This document shows positions 34,761 to 42,476 of a stretch of DNA of 64,000 bases, piece after piece. The number at the start of each line of letters is the position of its first letter. Positions within the stretch are counted from its first letter, which is position 1. The stretch lies in assembly GCA_018896025.1 (NCBI GenBank), contig JAHIND010000026.1, positions 1 to 64,000 on the forward strand, in the 5' to 3' direction. The stretch is from Pseudomonadota bacterium. Its GTDB lineage: Bacteria > Desulfobacterota > Desulfarculia > Desulfarculales > Desulfarculaceae. A model generated the notes under the pieces. The model had not been told where the DNA came from. It saw nothing but the letters and a program-made list of their open reading frames with translations, and did no database searches. Position numbers and translations under genes: made by a program.

Positions 34761-34827
34761 TTCTGAGATGCAGGCGATTAGCTTGGGTTGATCCCCGCGA
34801 ATCCCGGCGATTTCTTATCATCCAGCC

Positions 34828-34889
34828 ATAGCCGTCATCGCGAGGAGCATCCCGGCAAGGGATGCGACGTGGCGAACTTCGCTTTCCCC
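34828..34889. repeat. truncated family D element
   Basis: Only the left part of an inverse D copy remains: ATAGCCGTCATCGCGAGG, then GATGCGACGTGGCGAACTTC. The remainder is missing, and the dmeR promoter begins 30 bp later. Confidence 0.82.
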
Positions 34890-34921
34890 TCGTTGAACCC
34901 GCGCCGACCCGCCGCCGCAGC

Positions 34922-34969
34922 TTGACAAAGCCGGGAGCCGCCATATATACACATACATACTATAAGTAT
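34922..34969 (+). promoter_or_regulatory. dmeR-dmeF promoter with candidate operator
   Basis: TTGACA (34922-34927), 16-bp spacer, TATATA (34944-34949). Just downstream, the inverted repeat ATACT-ATA-AGTAT (34957-34969) covers the expected transcription start. Its TACT/AGTA halves resemble the half-sites of RcnR-type operators, but the usual G-tract between them is absent. Confidence 0.6.
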
Positions 34970-34986
34970 ATTCAGAGGAGGCCGAA

Positions 34987-35262
34987 ATGGCGCTTTGCGG
35001 TGATGACCATGCCAAACTGGTCGCCCGGATCAACCGGATCGAGGGCCAGGTGCGCGGGCTGAAGAAGATGGTGGAACAGGACCGGGACTGCATGCAGGTG
35101 CTCAAGCAGGTGGCCGCCGCCTCCGGGGCTCTGCGCTCCCTGGGCGCGGTGATCCTGGAAGACCATCTCAAGGGCTGCGTGGCCACGGCCATCAAGACCC
35201 AGGACCACGAGAGCGACGTCATCGGCCAGGTGGTGGATATCTTCAACAAGTTCAGCAAGTAG
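34987..35262 (+). CDS. dmeR: CsoR/RcnR-family metal-sensing repressor (DmeR-like)
   Basis: 91 aa, all-helical DUF156 repressor. Signature RINRIEGQVRGLKKMV (14-29), QVLKQVAAASGALRSLG, and metal-ligand positions Cys35, His60 and Cys64, the same Cys-His-Cys triad as copper-sensing CsoR. It lacks the formaldehyde-sensor pattern of FrmR. The next gene, 10 bp downstream, is a DmeF-type Co/Ni/Zn exporter, so DmeR-like control of metal efflux is the best assignment. Binding of the metal would release the operator. GGAGG lies 6 nt before the ATG. Confidence 0.88.
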   Translation: MALCGDDHAKLVARINRIEGQVRGLKKMVEQDRDCMQVLKQVAAASGALRSLGAVILEDHLKGCVATAIKTQDHESDVIGQVVDIFNKFSK

Positions 35263-35272
35263 AGGACGACCA

Positions 35273-36217
35273 TTGACTTCGGAAGAACTCAAGCCTTACG
35301 CCCACGGGCACGATTTCCTGGGCGCGTCCCAGGCCCGCCACGAGCGCCGCACCCATCTGGTGATCGCCCTTACAGCAGTGATGATGGTCATCGAGGTGAC
35401 CGGGGGGATCATCTTCGGCTCCATGGCCCTTTTGGCCGACGGCTGGCACATGGCCAGCCACGCCGCCGCCCTTTCCATCACCGCCCTGGGCTATCTCGTG
35501 GCCCGGCGTCACGCCGCCGACCCCCGTTTTTGTTTCGGCACCGGCAAGGTGGGCGAGCTGGCCGGATTCGCCAGCGCCCTGCTGCTGGGCTTCATAGCGG
35601 TGTTCATGGCCTACGAGTCGGTGCTGCGCTTGGTCAGCCCGGTGACCATCGCCTTCAACCAGGCCATATGGGTGGCGGTGATCGGCCTGGTGGTGAACCT
35701 GGTCAGCGCCCTGATGCTCAAGGAGGGCCACCACGATCACGGGCACAGCCACGATCACCACGACGAGCACGACCACGGCCACGACCATTCCCACGATACC
35801 GACCACAACCTGAAAAGCGCCTACATGCACGTGGTGGCCGACGCCCTCACCTCGGTGCTGGCCATCGTGGCCCTGAGCGCGGGCATGTTCTGGGGTTGGG
35901 TGTGGCTGGACCCGATGATGGGCATTGTGGGCGCGGTGGTCATCGCCCGCTGGTCCTGGGGACTGTTGCGCGACACGGGCCGGGTGCTCTTGGACATGAA
36001 CCTGTCGCCCGATCTGGAGCAGCGCATCCGCCAAACCCTGGAGGACGGCGGCGACCGGGTGAGCGACCTGCATCTCTGGCGCCTGGGCCCCGGCCATCTG
36101 GGGGCCATCGTGTCCATCGTCAGCGGAGACCCTCAGCCCAACGCGGTGTACCGCGACAAGCTGGCCGCCTTTGACCAGATCTCCCACCTCACCGTGGAGG
36201 TGCACCAGCGACCCTAG
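35273..36217 (+). CDS. dmeF: DmeF-type cation diffusion facilitator (Co/Ni/Zn efflux)
   Basis: 314 aa, six membrane helices. N-terminal LKPYAHGHDFLGASQARHERRT is typical of DmeF. HxxxD metal sites lie in TM2 (LLADGWHMASHAAAL, about 54-68) and TM5 (HVVADALTSV, about 184-193), and the cytosolic loop is His-rich (about 144-172: HHDHGHSHDHHDEHDHGH). A C-terminal cytoplasmic domain (SDLHLWRLGPGHLGAIVSI) completes the CDF fold. Exports divalent metal against H+. Start is TTG at 35273 after GAGG. It forms an operon with dmeR. Confidence 0.92.
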   Translation: MTSEELKPYAHGHDFLGASQARHERRTHLVIALTAVMMVIEVTGGIIFGSMALLADGWHMASHAAALSITALGYLVARRHAADPRFCFGTGKVGELAGFASALLLGFIAVFMAYESVLRLVSPVTIAFNQAIWVAVIGLVVNLVSALMLKEGHHDHGHSHDHHDEHDHGHDHSHDTDHNLKSAYMHVVADALTSVLAIVALSAGMFWGWVWLDPMMGIVGAVVIARWSWGLLRDTGRVLLDMNLSPDLEQRIRQTLEDGGDRVSDLHLWRLGPGHLGAIVSIVSGDPQPNAVYRDKLAAFDQISHLTVEVHQRP

Positions 36218-36226
36218 GTGGGCGGC

Positions 36227-36991
36227 CTACTTTTCTTTTTTGGGCTTTTCCGGGACTTGCCCGGCCACCCAAAGCATCTGGCGGGCGATGCCCCGCATGG
36301 CCCGGACCTCCCGGGAGCTGGGGCGGCCCCGCTCGATTAGGTTCTTGATGGGCCGGTAGAAGTGCTCGGGGTTGTCGGGCTTGATGGTGCCGATGGCCAC
36401 CAGGCCGTCCAGGAAATGACGGTGCAGCCCCATGATCTCGCCGTGGCTGGCCGGGGTGGGCCCGGCGGCCGGGGTGGTCTCCCGCTCCAGGGCGGCCACG
36501 CGCATCTCGTAGGCCATCACCATGACCGCCTGGGCCAGGTTGAGGCTGGAGGCTTGGTCGGTGGGTATGCACACGCTGAGCTGGCAGCGGTCCAGTTGGG
36601 CGGTGGTGAGCCCCCGGTCCTCGGGGCCGAACACCATGGCCACCCGGCCTCCCCGCGCCCAGGCCAACAGCTCCGGCGCGGCCCGGCGGGGGGTCAGCAG
36701 CTCGCCGCGCTTGTACCCGGTGCGGGCGGTGGTGGCCGCCGCGCCCACCGTGTCGGCCAGGGCCTCTTCCAGGCTCTCGAACTGCTCCATGGTCTTGAGA
36801 ACCTGGCGGCCGCAGGTGCTGGCCAGGCGGTTCATGGGCTCTTCCCAGGCCCGCTCCGGCTCCACCACCCTGAGACCTCCCAGGCCCATGTTGGCCACCA
36901 CCCGGGCGGCGGCCCCGATGTTTTCCGGGAAGCGGGGGCGCACCAGCACCACCAGCAGGGGCGACAAATCTATGTTGGTTCGAGGCGGCAT
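36227..36991 (-). CDS. trmJ: TrmJ-like tRNA/rRNA 2'-O-methyltransferase (SPOUT)
   Basis: 254 aa. SPOUT fold with motif 1 LVRPRFPENIGAAARVVANM (16-35, with catalytic Arg), motif 2 VAMVFGPEDRGL (about 118-129) and motif 3 IPTDQASSLNLAQAVMVMAY (about 142-161), which together form the SAM-binding trefoil knot. In E. coli TrmJ methylates position 32 of several tRNAs. The C-terminal extension (about 175-250) matches TrmJ. It converges with dmeF, stops 10 bp apart. Confidence 0.92.
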   Translation of the reverse strand: MPPRTNIDLSPLLVVLVRPRFPENIGAAARVVANMGLGGLRVVEPERAWEEPMNRLASTCGRQVLKTMEQFESLEEALADTVGAAATTARTGYKRGELLTPRRAAPELLAWARGGRVAMVFGPEDRGLTTAQLDRCQLSVCIPTDQASSLNLAQAVMVMAYEMRVAALERETTPAAGPTPASHGEIMGLHRHFLDGLVAIGTIKPDNPEHFYRPIKNLIERGRPSSREVRAMRGIARQMLWVAGQVPEKPKKEK

Positions 36992-37118
36992 TCAGCCAGC
37001 ATATCAGAGCAAAGGCGGATCGTGTAGCCGTGGCTACAGACAAAGTGCCTATCGTGGCACAATATAGATTAAAGCGGCATTACATGGCCGCGGCAAGAAC
37101 CCCTTACGGAGAACGGTT

Positions 37119-37529
37119 ATGTCCAACTTTGACGAAGAATTCGTAAACACCATAAACCAGCCCGGCCGAGTGGGCGTGCTGGCCACGGCCGACGCCGACG
37201 GCAAACCCAACGCGGCCTATTTCGGCAGCCCCCGTTTGAACGTGGAAGGCCAGCTCATCATGGGCATGATGGAAAACCGCTCCCTGGCCAACCTGGAGGC
37301 CAACCCCTACGCGGTGTTCTTCACCGTGAAGGAGGCCCCGGTGGGCTTCACCACCCCTGGATGGCGGCTGTACCTGGAGTGCAAGCAGATCGACCGCGAG
37401 GGCGAGGTGCTGGCCAAGGTGAAAAAGGCCGTGGCCGCCGGGGCGGGCGAAGCCGCCGCCGCCGGTATCAAGGCTGGGATAGTGTTCGAGGTGACGAAGA
37501 TACGGCCGCTGGTCGACACGAGCAAATAA
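37119..37529 (+). CDS. pyridoxamine 5'-phosphate oxidase-family flavin-binding protein
   Basis: 136 aa, single split-barrel domain: GRVGVLATADADGKPNAAYFGSPRLN (17-42), VFFTVKEAP and WRLYLECKQID (about 86-96). The family binds FMN or F420; the substrate is unknown. Members with this length in anaerobes are often annotated as general stress proteins. CGGAGAA precedes the ATG by 6 nt. Monocistronic, ending next to a double family E repeat. Confidence 0.87.
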   Translation: MSNFDEEFVNTINQPGRVGVLATADADGKPNAAYFGSPRLNVEGQLIMGMMENRSLANLEANPYAVFFTVKEAPVGFTTPGWRLYLECKQIDREGEVLAKVKKAVAAGAGEAAAAGIKAGIVFEVTKIRPLVDTSK

Positions 37530-37532
37530 TTG

Positions 37533-37846
37533 GCCCGGCTTCGCCAGCCACCGGCATACTGCGTTGTTGGCTGCGCTCGGTCCTCGGGGTAGGTCTACTA
37601 CCCCTGCGTCCCTCGCTGGCCAGACGCCTTGTCTGCCGGCGCCTGGCTGTGCCGGTGCTTGGCTTCACCGGGCGGCGCTATGCGGCATTGGCGGCATCGC
37701 TTAGACCTCGGCGTATGGTAGGCGGCTTCGCCAGGAAGCGCCATGCTGCGTTGTCGGCGGCGCTCAAGCCTCGATGTGGCGTTTGCCACACCTCCGGCAT
37801 TCGCTTGCCGAACGCCTTGCCTGGCACTCCCTGGCTGTGCCGGTAG
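37533..37846. repeat. two family E copies with a partial copy between
   Basis: Full copies 37533-37656 (centre GGGGTAG/CTACCCC) and 37718-37846 (centre TGTGGC/GCCACA), with a truncated copy about 37662-37715. Both full copies run GGCTTCGCCAG to CTGGCTGTGCCG. No gene between 37530 and 37922. Confidence 0.88.
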
Positions 37847-37871
37847 CCGGCCTCGCTGGCTTAGGTACAAA

Positions 37872-37904
37872 AGACCGCCGGAGGGGAGTCCCTTCCGGCG
37901 GTCT
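37872..37904 (-). terminator. terminator of the regulatory-like-domain protein gene
   Basis: AGACCGCCGGA plus GGG pairs with CCCTTCCGGCGGTCT (one bulged base), loop GAGT. On the minus strand it is followed by TTTTG. Confidence 0.75.
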
Positions 37905-37922
37905 CGTTTTGGATGGCTGATT

Positions 37923-38312
37923 TTAGATCAGGGAAGGCGGGGAGGCCCGATAGTTGGGGTCCACGGCGCGGGGTTCGCGCACGTCGAAGACGAAGTCCAC
38001 CTTGACCGACTGGCCTCCCGGCAGCTTCACCTTTTTCTTGTTAATGCCATGCGGCCCCAGGCTGACCTGCACCTCGTAGGTGCCCGCACTCATCTTGTCC
38101 ATGCGGAAGAAGCCTTTTTCGTCGGTGAGCGACTCCACCACCAGCCCGTCGTCCAGATTGGAGGCCCGCACCGAGGCCTTTTTCAAGGGCGCGCCGTAGC
38201 GGTCCACCACCTTGCCGGAGATGATCCCGGAGTCGGACTGGGCCATGGCCGGGCAAGCGGCCAGCAGCAGGACGAGCATGATGAAGGGTAGATACAGCCG
38301 GGTACGCGACAC
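37923..38312 (-). CDS. secreted carboxypeptidase-regulatory-like domain protein
   Basis: 129 aa. Signal peptide 1-24 (MLVLLLAACPAMA). The mature part is one Ig-like CarboxypepD_reg/transthyretin-like domain: IISGKVVDRYGAPLKKASV, then SLTDEKGFFRMDKMSAGTYE, VSLGPHGINKKKVKLPGGQ and VKVDFVF. Such single domains act as binding or structural modules in the periplasm or outer membrane. No catalytic part is attached. Function unknown beyond the fold. Confidence 0.87.
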   Translation of the reverse strand: MSRTRLYLPFIMLVLLLAACPAMAQSDSGIISGKVVDRYGAPLKKASVRASNLDDGLVVESLTDEKGFFRMDKMSAGTYEVQVSLGPHGINKKKVKLPGGQSVKVDFVFDVREPRAVDPNYRASPPSLI

Positions 38313-38441
38313 GGGACCTCCTTTTGCTTAAATAACCGCGCGACAAATTTACTACAACCAGGCCGTGGTGCGCCAGGTTTTCCGGCGACCGGGGCTGCGC
38401 CTGTGGCGGGCGACGGTGATTCGCACCTTTTCCAATATGGC

Positions 38442-38661
38442 AATAGATGTCATCGCGAGGAGCATCTCGGAAGAGATGCGACGTGGCGAACTTCGTTTTC
38501 CCCCAGGCGGGAAGGGTCCAGGGCATGGCGGGCGGTTGGGCCGTGTCTGGCTAGCGAGGGCATGACGAGGGAAAGGGAAGATTGCCACGGCCGGGCAGGC
38601 CGGACGGCCCGGTTCCAACGGGCGCTTGCCGCTGCCCGGCCTCGCAATGACAAATCGCTAT
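38442..38661. repeat. family D element, inverse orientation
   Basis: AATAGATGTCATCGCGAGG at the left and CCTCGCAATGACAAATCGCTAT at the right; the interior has GATGCGACGTGGCGAACTTC and GATTGCCACGGCCGGGCAG. Confidence 0.86.
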
Positions 38662-38747
38662 TGTTTAAAAAAGCTCGGGATGAATGATGCGTGGGCCTTA
38701 GGGCTCTGCCCTCAACCCGACCCACACGATTCAAGATTTCCTGAGAC

Positions 38748-38784
38748 AGCGTAGGTTGGGTTGAGCAAAGCCAAGCCCAACAAC
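38748..38784. repeat. family A copy
   Basis: CGTAGGTTGGGTTGAGCAAA then GCCAAGCCCAACAA. Next to the stop codon of the minus-strand gene at 38800. The rest of 38662-38747 shows nothing. Confidence 0.8.
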
Positions 38785-38799
38785 TCCTTGGCCAACGCC

Positions 38800-39633
38800 C
38801 TAAAAAAAGTCGGCCTGGTCGATGTGCAGGCGCACGTAGCAAAATTCGCCCTGGTCCAAAAGCCAGGCCGCCTCGCAGGTGGTGGGCAGCAGCATCCCGC
38901 CCTGGGTCTTCCACTGGCCGTAGCGGGCCAGCCAGGGGGTGGGGACGAAGGATCCGTCCGGCTGCTGGCGGGGGCGCTGCTCGATGCGGCAGGCGGCGGG
39001 TAGGCCCTGGCCGTCGAAGCTGAAGCGAGCCTCCACCTTGCGCCCGCCCACGGTGAGGGTCGCCGTGGCCGCGCCGTCCTCCTCGCCGCGCCAGGCCAGC
39101 TCCGGGCCGGGCAGCAGGGCCGGGGGGAACATGGGGGCCTCGGCCAGCCAGCGCTGCTCCGAGCCCAGGTCCAGCTCGGGAGAGGCGGTGGCTCGCACCA
39201 GGGTCAGCCAGCCCCACAGCCGCACCAGCAGGCCGCCCTGGCCCTTGATGAGCCCATCACGCACGTACACCGGCATGAGGGGCTTGGCGGCCATGCGGGC
39301 CGACCACACGAAGGCCGGGGGATGCAGACACCATATCTGGCGGCCGCTCCAGTTTTGCCAGGGGCCCTCGGGTTGCCGGCGAATCTGCCCGCTCATCTTG
39401 GCCCGGGCCATGCGCAGCGGTCCCCCGGCCACGGGCAGGGCCTGGCCCAGGTAGCGGGCCACCGGCTGGGGCAGGGCCTCCAGGTCGCCGGCTTGCCAAC
39501 TGCGGGCCTCGGCCACTCGCTCCAGGGTGGCCTGGGCCTCGCGGCCCTGGCGGGCGAAGCGCATGGCACCCCACCAGCCCAGCCCGGCGGCCAGTCCGGC
39601 CAGGACGGCGATTGTCACCAAGATGTAAAGCAA
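38800..39633 (-). CDS. membrane-anchored protein resembling DUF6544
   Basis: 277 aa from a TTG start at 39631-39633 with GGGAGAA upstream; the frame runs further upstream without support. A short N-terminal anchor (LLYILVTIAVLAGLAAGLGW) is followed by a large hydrophilic domain: LPQPVARYLGQALP, RMARAKMSGQIR, LHPPAFVWSARMAA, VYVRDGLIKGQGGLLVRLWG, LGSEQRWLAEAPMFPPALLP and a final TTCEAAWLLDQGEFCYVRL. This order of blocks resembles uncharacterised DUF6544 proteins. The enzyme activity, if any, is unknown. Confidence 0.72.
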   Translation of the reverse strand: MLYILVTIAVLAGLAAGLGWWGAMRFARQGREAQATLERVAEARSWQAGDLEALPQPVARYLGQALPVAGGPLRMARAKMSGQIRRQPEGPWQNWSGRQIWCLHPPAFVWSARMAAKPLMPVYVRDGLIKGQGGLLVRLWGWLTLVRATASPELDLGSEQRWLAEAPMFPPALLPGPELAWRGEEDGAATATLTVGGRKVEARFSFDGQGLPAACRIEQRPRQQPDGSFVPTPWLARYGQWKTQGGMLLPTTCEAAWLLDQGEFCYVRLHIDQADFF

Positions 39634-39662
39634 GTTGTCTGTTCTCCCGACCCCTGGACCCC

Positions 39663-40214
39663 TTAGGCGGCCAGAGAGTTGATCCATTCTTGGGTGGTGA
39701 GCACGGTGGCGAAGCGGGCCGCCTGGGTGACCAGGATGGCCTGGTGCAACTGTTCGGCGCTTACTTGGCCCACGCTGTTGGCCATATCCAGGGTGCCGGT
39801 GGCGTCGGAGAGAAATTCCACATTCAAGCCCTGGTGAAAGGCCTGGCGGGAGGTGGTGTCGCAGCACATCTGGGTCATGTAGCCGCAGATGGCCACCGTG
39901 TCCGCGCCCAACTCGGCCAGCCAGGGGCCCAGCTCGGTGCCGGTGAAGGAGCCGGGCAGTTGCTTGGGGATGAGGATGTCCCGGGGCCGCTGGGCCACCT
40001 CGGGGTGCAAAGGCCAGCCGGGGCCGCCCGGGGCGAACAGCGGGGCCTGGGGCGAGGCCCCCGCGTGCTGGATCACCGCCACCGGCACCAGGTGCTCCAT
40101 GGCCGCGTCCATGGCCGCCAGGATGAGCTCCAGGCTCCCGGCGGGGTAGCTCACCGGCAGGGCGCCGCTGAAGTATTCCATCTGCACGTCTATGACCAAC
40201 AGGGCGCGGGTCAT
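39663..40214 (-). CDS. isochorismatase-family cysteine hydrolase
   Basis: 183 aa, full family length. The catalytic triad is visible: Asp in LLVIDVQMEYF (about 9), Lys in ILIPKQLPGSFTGTEL (about 84), and the nucleophile Cys in ICGYMTQMCCDTTSRQA (about 112-128). Members cleave amides such as nicotinamide or ureidoacrylate, or the vinyl ether of isochorismate; the substrate is not decided. Start ATG 40212-40214 after AAGGAG. It lies 30 bp upstream of the DUF6544-like gene on the same strand. Confidence 0.88.
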   Translation of the reverse strand: MTRALLVIDVQMEYFSGALPVSYPAGSLELILAAMDAAMEHLVPVAVIQHAGASPQAPLFAPGGPGWPLHPEVAQRPRDILIPKQLPGSFTGTELGPWLAELGADTVAICGYMTQMCCDTTSRQAFHQGLNVEFLSDATGTLDMANSVGQVSAEQLHQAILVTQAARFATVLTTQEWINSLAA

Positions 40215-40388
40215 GGAGTCTCCTTGGTAGGGTTTGGCCTCAGGGTAACAGAGGCGGCCCCGCGGGGCCAGAGGGCACAAAGGCCTACCGGCGCTGGGGT
40301 GTTTGACCGGCGATCGCCAATGACGATAGACTAATTGTGTCTATATTGAAAACAACTATACTGCAGGGTCTTCCCAAAGGAGGTCCAA

Positions 40389-41114
40389 ATGCCCAAAGAA
40401 CAAAAGGTCGGGTGCGCCCGTCCCACCGGCGGGGTGGTGGGAGAAGCGCCCTCAGCCGACAGTGGGGAAAAGACGACCCCAGCCAAACAGGAGATGAAAC
40501 CCATGGTACAGGTCGGTAAAAAGGCTCCTGATTTCACGGCCCCTTGTTATTACCAGGGCAAGTTCGCCTCGGTGCAGCTTTCCGAGTACCTGGGCAAGTG
40601 GGTGGTGCTGTGCTTCTACCCAGGCGATTTCACCTTCGTCTGAGCCACCGAAATCTCGGCGGTCGCCGAGAAATACCCCGAGTTTGCCAAGCTGGGCGTG
40701 GAGGTGCTCTCCATGAGCGTCGACTCCGCCTTTGTGCACAAGATGTGGGTGGACCACGAGCTGTCCAAGATGGTCACCAGCGGCACCGTCCCCTTCCCCA
40801 TGCTCTCCGACGGCGGCGGCAAGGTGGGCCAGGTCTTCGGGGTCTACGACGCCGACGGCGGGGTGGACGTGCGGGGACGCTTCATCATCGACCCCGACGG
40901 GGTCATCCAGGGCTTCGAGGTGCTGACCCCGCCGGTGGGGCGCAACGTGGCCGAGAGCCTGCGCCAGATCGCCGCCTTCCAGCTGGTGCGCGAGAGCAAG
41001 GGAACCCAGGCCACCCCCAGCGGCTGGCGGCCCGGCAAGAAGGTGCTGACCCCGGGCGAGGATTTGGTGGGGAATGTTTGGAAGGAGTGGAAGGTGGGTA
41101 TGGCGTTTGATTAA
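40389..41114 (+). CDS. prxU: selenocysteine-containing peroxiredoxin PrxU
   Basis: 241 aa with UGA read as selenocysteine at residue 85 (codon 40641-40643). The sequence around it is [16 protein letters not shown], the peroxidatic site of AhpC/Prx proteins, where Cys is normal. The frame is open and conserved on both sides (before: [16 protein letters not shown]; after: [52 protein letters not shown]). No Cys follows the UGA, so there is no classical resolving Cys in the C-terminal half; Cys9, Cys53 and Cys75 lie on the N-terminal side. Start ATG follows AAAGGAGG. It reduces peroxides with thiol donors such as thioredoxin. Stopping at UGA would give an 84-aa fragment without the active site. 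Confidence 0.9.
40641..40671 (+). promoter_or_regulatory. UGA-Sec codon and bacterial SECIS-like hairpin
   Basis: UGA at 40641-40643, then a 7-bp stem TCTCGGC/GCCGAGA (40654-40660 and 40665-40671) with loop GGTC starting 17 nt after the UGA. A G-containing apical loop at about this distance is what SelB-dependent bacterial SECIS elements require, and GGUC also occurs in the E. coli fdhF loop. Confidence 0.78.
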
Positions 41115-41118
41115 CGGG

Positions 41119-41242
41119 CGGCTTCGCCAGACAGCGGGATGCGGCGTTGCCGACGTCGCTCCAAACTCGCTGTAGGCCAAGCTACAGCTCCGTTTGTCGC
41201 TTGTTGTCGCCTTGCCTGCCGCTGCCTGGCTGTGCCGGGGCG
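41119..41242. repeat. family E copy
   Basis: GGCTTCGCCAG to CTGGCTGTGCCG, central hairpin GCTGTAG/CTACAGC about 41170-41190. Closest in sequence to the copy at 1168-1288. Confidence 0.88.
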
Positions 41243-41273
41243 TTGGTCGACAGGCGAGAAAATCCGAAGATAG

Positions 41274-41482
41274 CGTAGGTTGGGTAGAGCGAAGCGAAAC
41301 CCAACAACCCACCAAACGAAACCATCACGACCGGCTCTCAATTTGGGGGCCGGTCGTTTTTTACTCTGTACGGCTATTATGCGGATGCGGGGAGGGCGGG
41401 GATAAACCCCGCCCCTACATTTCGCGTCTGTTTATAAACTGTCTTTTTGTCGTTGCGAGGAGCGCAGCGACGAAGCAATTTC
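41274..41482. repeat. composite A-terminator-B-C module, second copy
   Basis: Family A 41274-41308, a terminator-like hairpin 41327-41363, family B 41394-41420 and family C 41447-41482, with the same connecting words as 11143-11347. No gene in 41115-41609. Confidence 0.85.
41327..41363 (+). terminator. hairpin plus T6, part of the composite module
   Basis: 9-bp perfect arms ACGACCGGC (41327-41335) and GCCGGTCGT (41349-41357), followed by TTTTT. Could end prxU transcripts. Confidence 0.75.
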
Positions 41483-41540
41483 TGCGCGTCAGGAGATGCT
41501 CACGCAAAAACACGGGTGGCGCTTTCATCCTTAAAAATGG

Positions 41541-41577
41541 CGCGGGCTCCCGAGGTGACTTCTCGGGAGCCCGGCTT
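41541..41577 (+). terminator. hairpin with T-run between prxU and convergent gene
   Basis: CGGGCTCCCGA and TCGGGAGCCCG with a short loop, followed by GCTTTTTCTT. Lies between the + strand prxU side and the minus-strand gene ending at 41610. Confidence 0.75.
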
Positions 41578-41609
41578 TTTCTTCCGACACGGCCAGGCGG
41601 CGGCGGGCT

Positions 41610-41984
41610 CTATTTGCCCTTGCGGCTGGCGCAGACGCGGGGCTTGATGCCCACGGTCTCCTTGAGCGCGCCGTCCTGGCCGTAGGTTTCCACCTTGTCC
41701 TGGTAGACCTTGGCCGAACCCAGTTGGGGTATGGCGAAAATTCTCTCGCTCAGGTAGCAGGTGCCCGGCTTGCCGTCCCAGCCCACCCAGACGTCTTGCC
41801 AGACATCGCCCTTTTGGCTGTAATAGGTGCCCCCGGCGGACACGGGTATGGCGCAGAATTGCGAGTATCCGGCGTCGATGATGCAGATCTGTGAGTCAAC
41901 GTGGTTGTAGACGGTGTAGGCCTGGGCCGGTGCGGCGGTCAGCAGCAGGGAAATGGCAAGCAAGGCAAGCAGCATTTTTTTCAT
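41610..41984 (-). CDS. small secreted protein, VYN-family paralogue 2
   Basis: 124 aa from the ATG at 41982-41984. Signal peptide MKKMLLALLAISLLLTAAPAQA, mature start YTVYNHVDSQICIIDAG. Shares layout with its neighbour at 42038 and with 27093: the VYNxxD start, a Gly/Tyr stretch, VWVGWDGKPGTCYLSE, IPQLG and a late VETYGQDGALKE block, ending in basic residues (ASRKGK). Four mature Cys suggest disulfides. The IPKGG(F/Y) block is altered to IPQLGSA. The ribosome-binding site is weak (AAGAAAG). Function unknown. Confidence 0.78.
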   Translation of the reverse strand: MKKMLLALLAISLLLTAAPAQAYTVYNHVDSQICIIDAGYSQFCAIPVSAGGTYYSQKGDVWQDVWVGWDGKPGTCYLSERIFAIPQLGSAKVYQDKVETYGQDGALKETVGIKPRVCASRKGK

Positions 41985-42037
41985 GCTTTTTTCTTTCTTG
42001 TGCTGGATGAGCGGCTGGGCGCTCAAAACAGTCGGGC

Positions 42038-42394
42038 TCAATAGCAATTATATGTGTCTATGAGCAAGCTCCTTTGGCGTGCGTCGTTTTGGTTATAGAC
42101 CTTGACCTCATAGTTGTGGATTTTTATGTATCCCCCCTTGGGAATGTTGAACTTGTGGCTCCAGTGGCAATTGCCGTACCTGTCTTTCCAACCCACGGCA
42201 ACTCCGTCCAGGCCGACGTCGTGCTTGCTATTGTGGGTGCTGTGCTTGGACACCTTCACAAGGCAGCTGCCTAAGTTGAAACTCTCGGCGAGGCAGGCGG
42301 TGTGATCCGATTCGTTGTAGACGGTGTAGGCCTGGGCGCTCCCGGCGGCCAACAGAGCGGTGCCAAGCAGCAAGAGCATGACGATCTTTTTCAT
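42038..42394 (-). CDS. small secreted protein, VYN-family paralogue 3
   Basis: 118 aa. Signal peptide MKKIVMLLLLGTALLAAGSAQA, mature start YTVYNESDHTACLAESFN. Contains NSKHDVGLDGVAVGWKDRYG and FNIPKGGYIKIHNYEVKVYN, which match paralogue 1 (GKHGAGLDSVYVWW, FSIPKGGFARIYKSEVKIYD) almost block for block. Four mature Cys. It starts 53 bp upstream of paralogue 2, on the same strand, so the two form a tandem pair. GAGGGGG lies before the ATG. Function unknown. Confidence 0.8.
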   Translation of the reverse strand: MKKIVMLLLLGTALLAAGSAQAYTVYNESDHTACLAESFNLGSCLVKVSKHSTHNSKHDVGLDGVAVGWKDRYGNCHWSHKFNIPKGGYIKIHNYEVKVYNQNDARQRSLLIDTYNCY

Positions 42395-42476
42395 GAGAGC
42401 CCCCTCTCCAATAGATGCGGTTAGTTACAACCTAATGTCCCAAGCGCCTCATTGGCAAGGGCGATGCCTTTGAAAA

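Noticed and set aside
40641..40643. Stop codon or frameshift making the peroxiredoxin a pseudogene
   Set aside because: The frame and family conservation continue unchanged on both sides, the TGA replaces exactly the peroxidatic Cys, and a SECIS-like hairpin follows.
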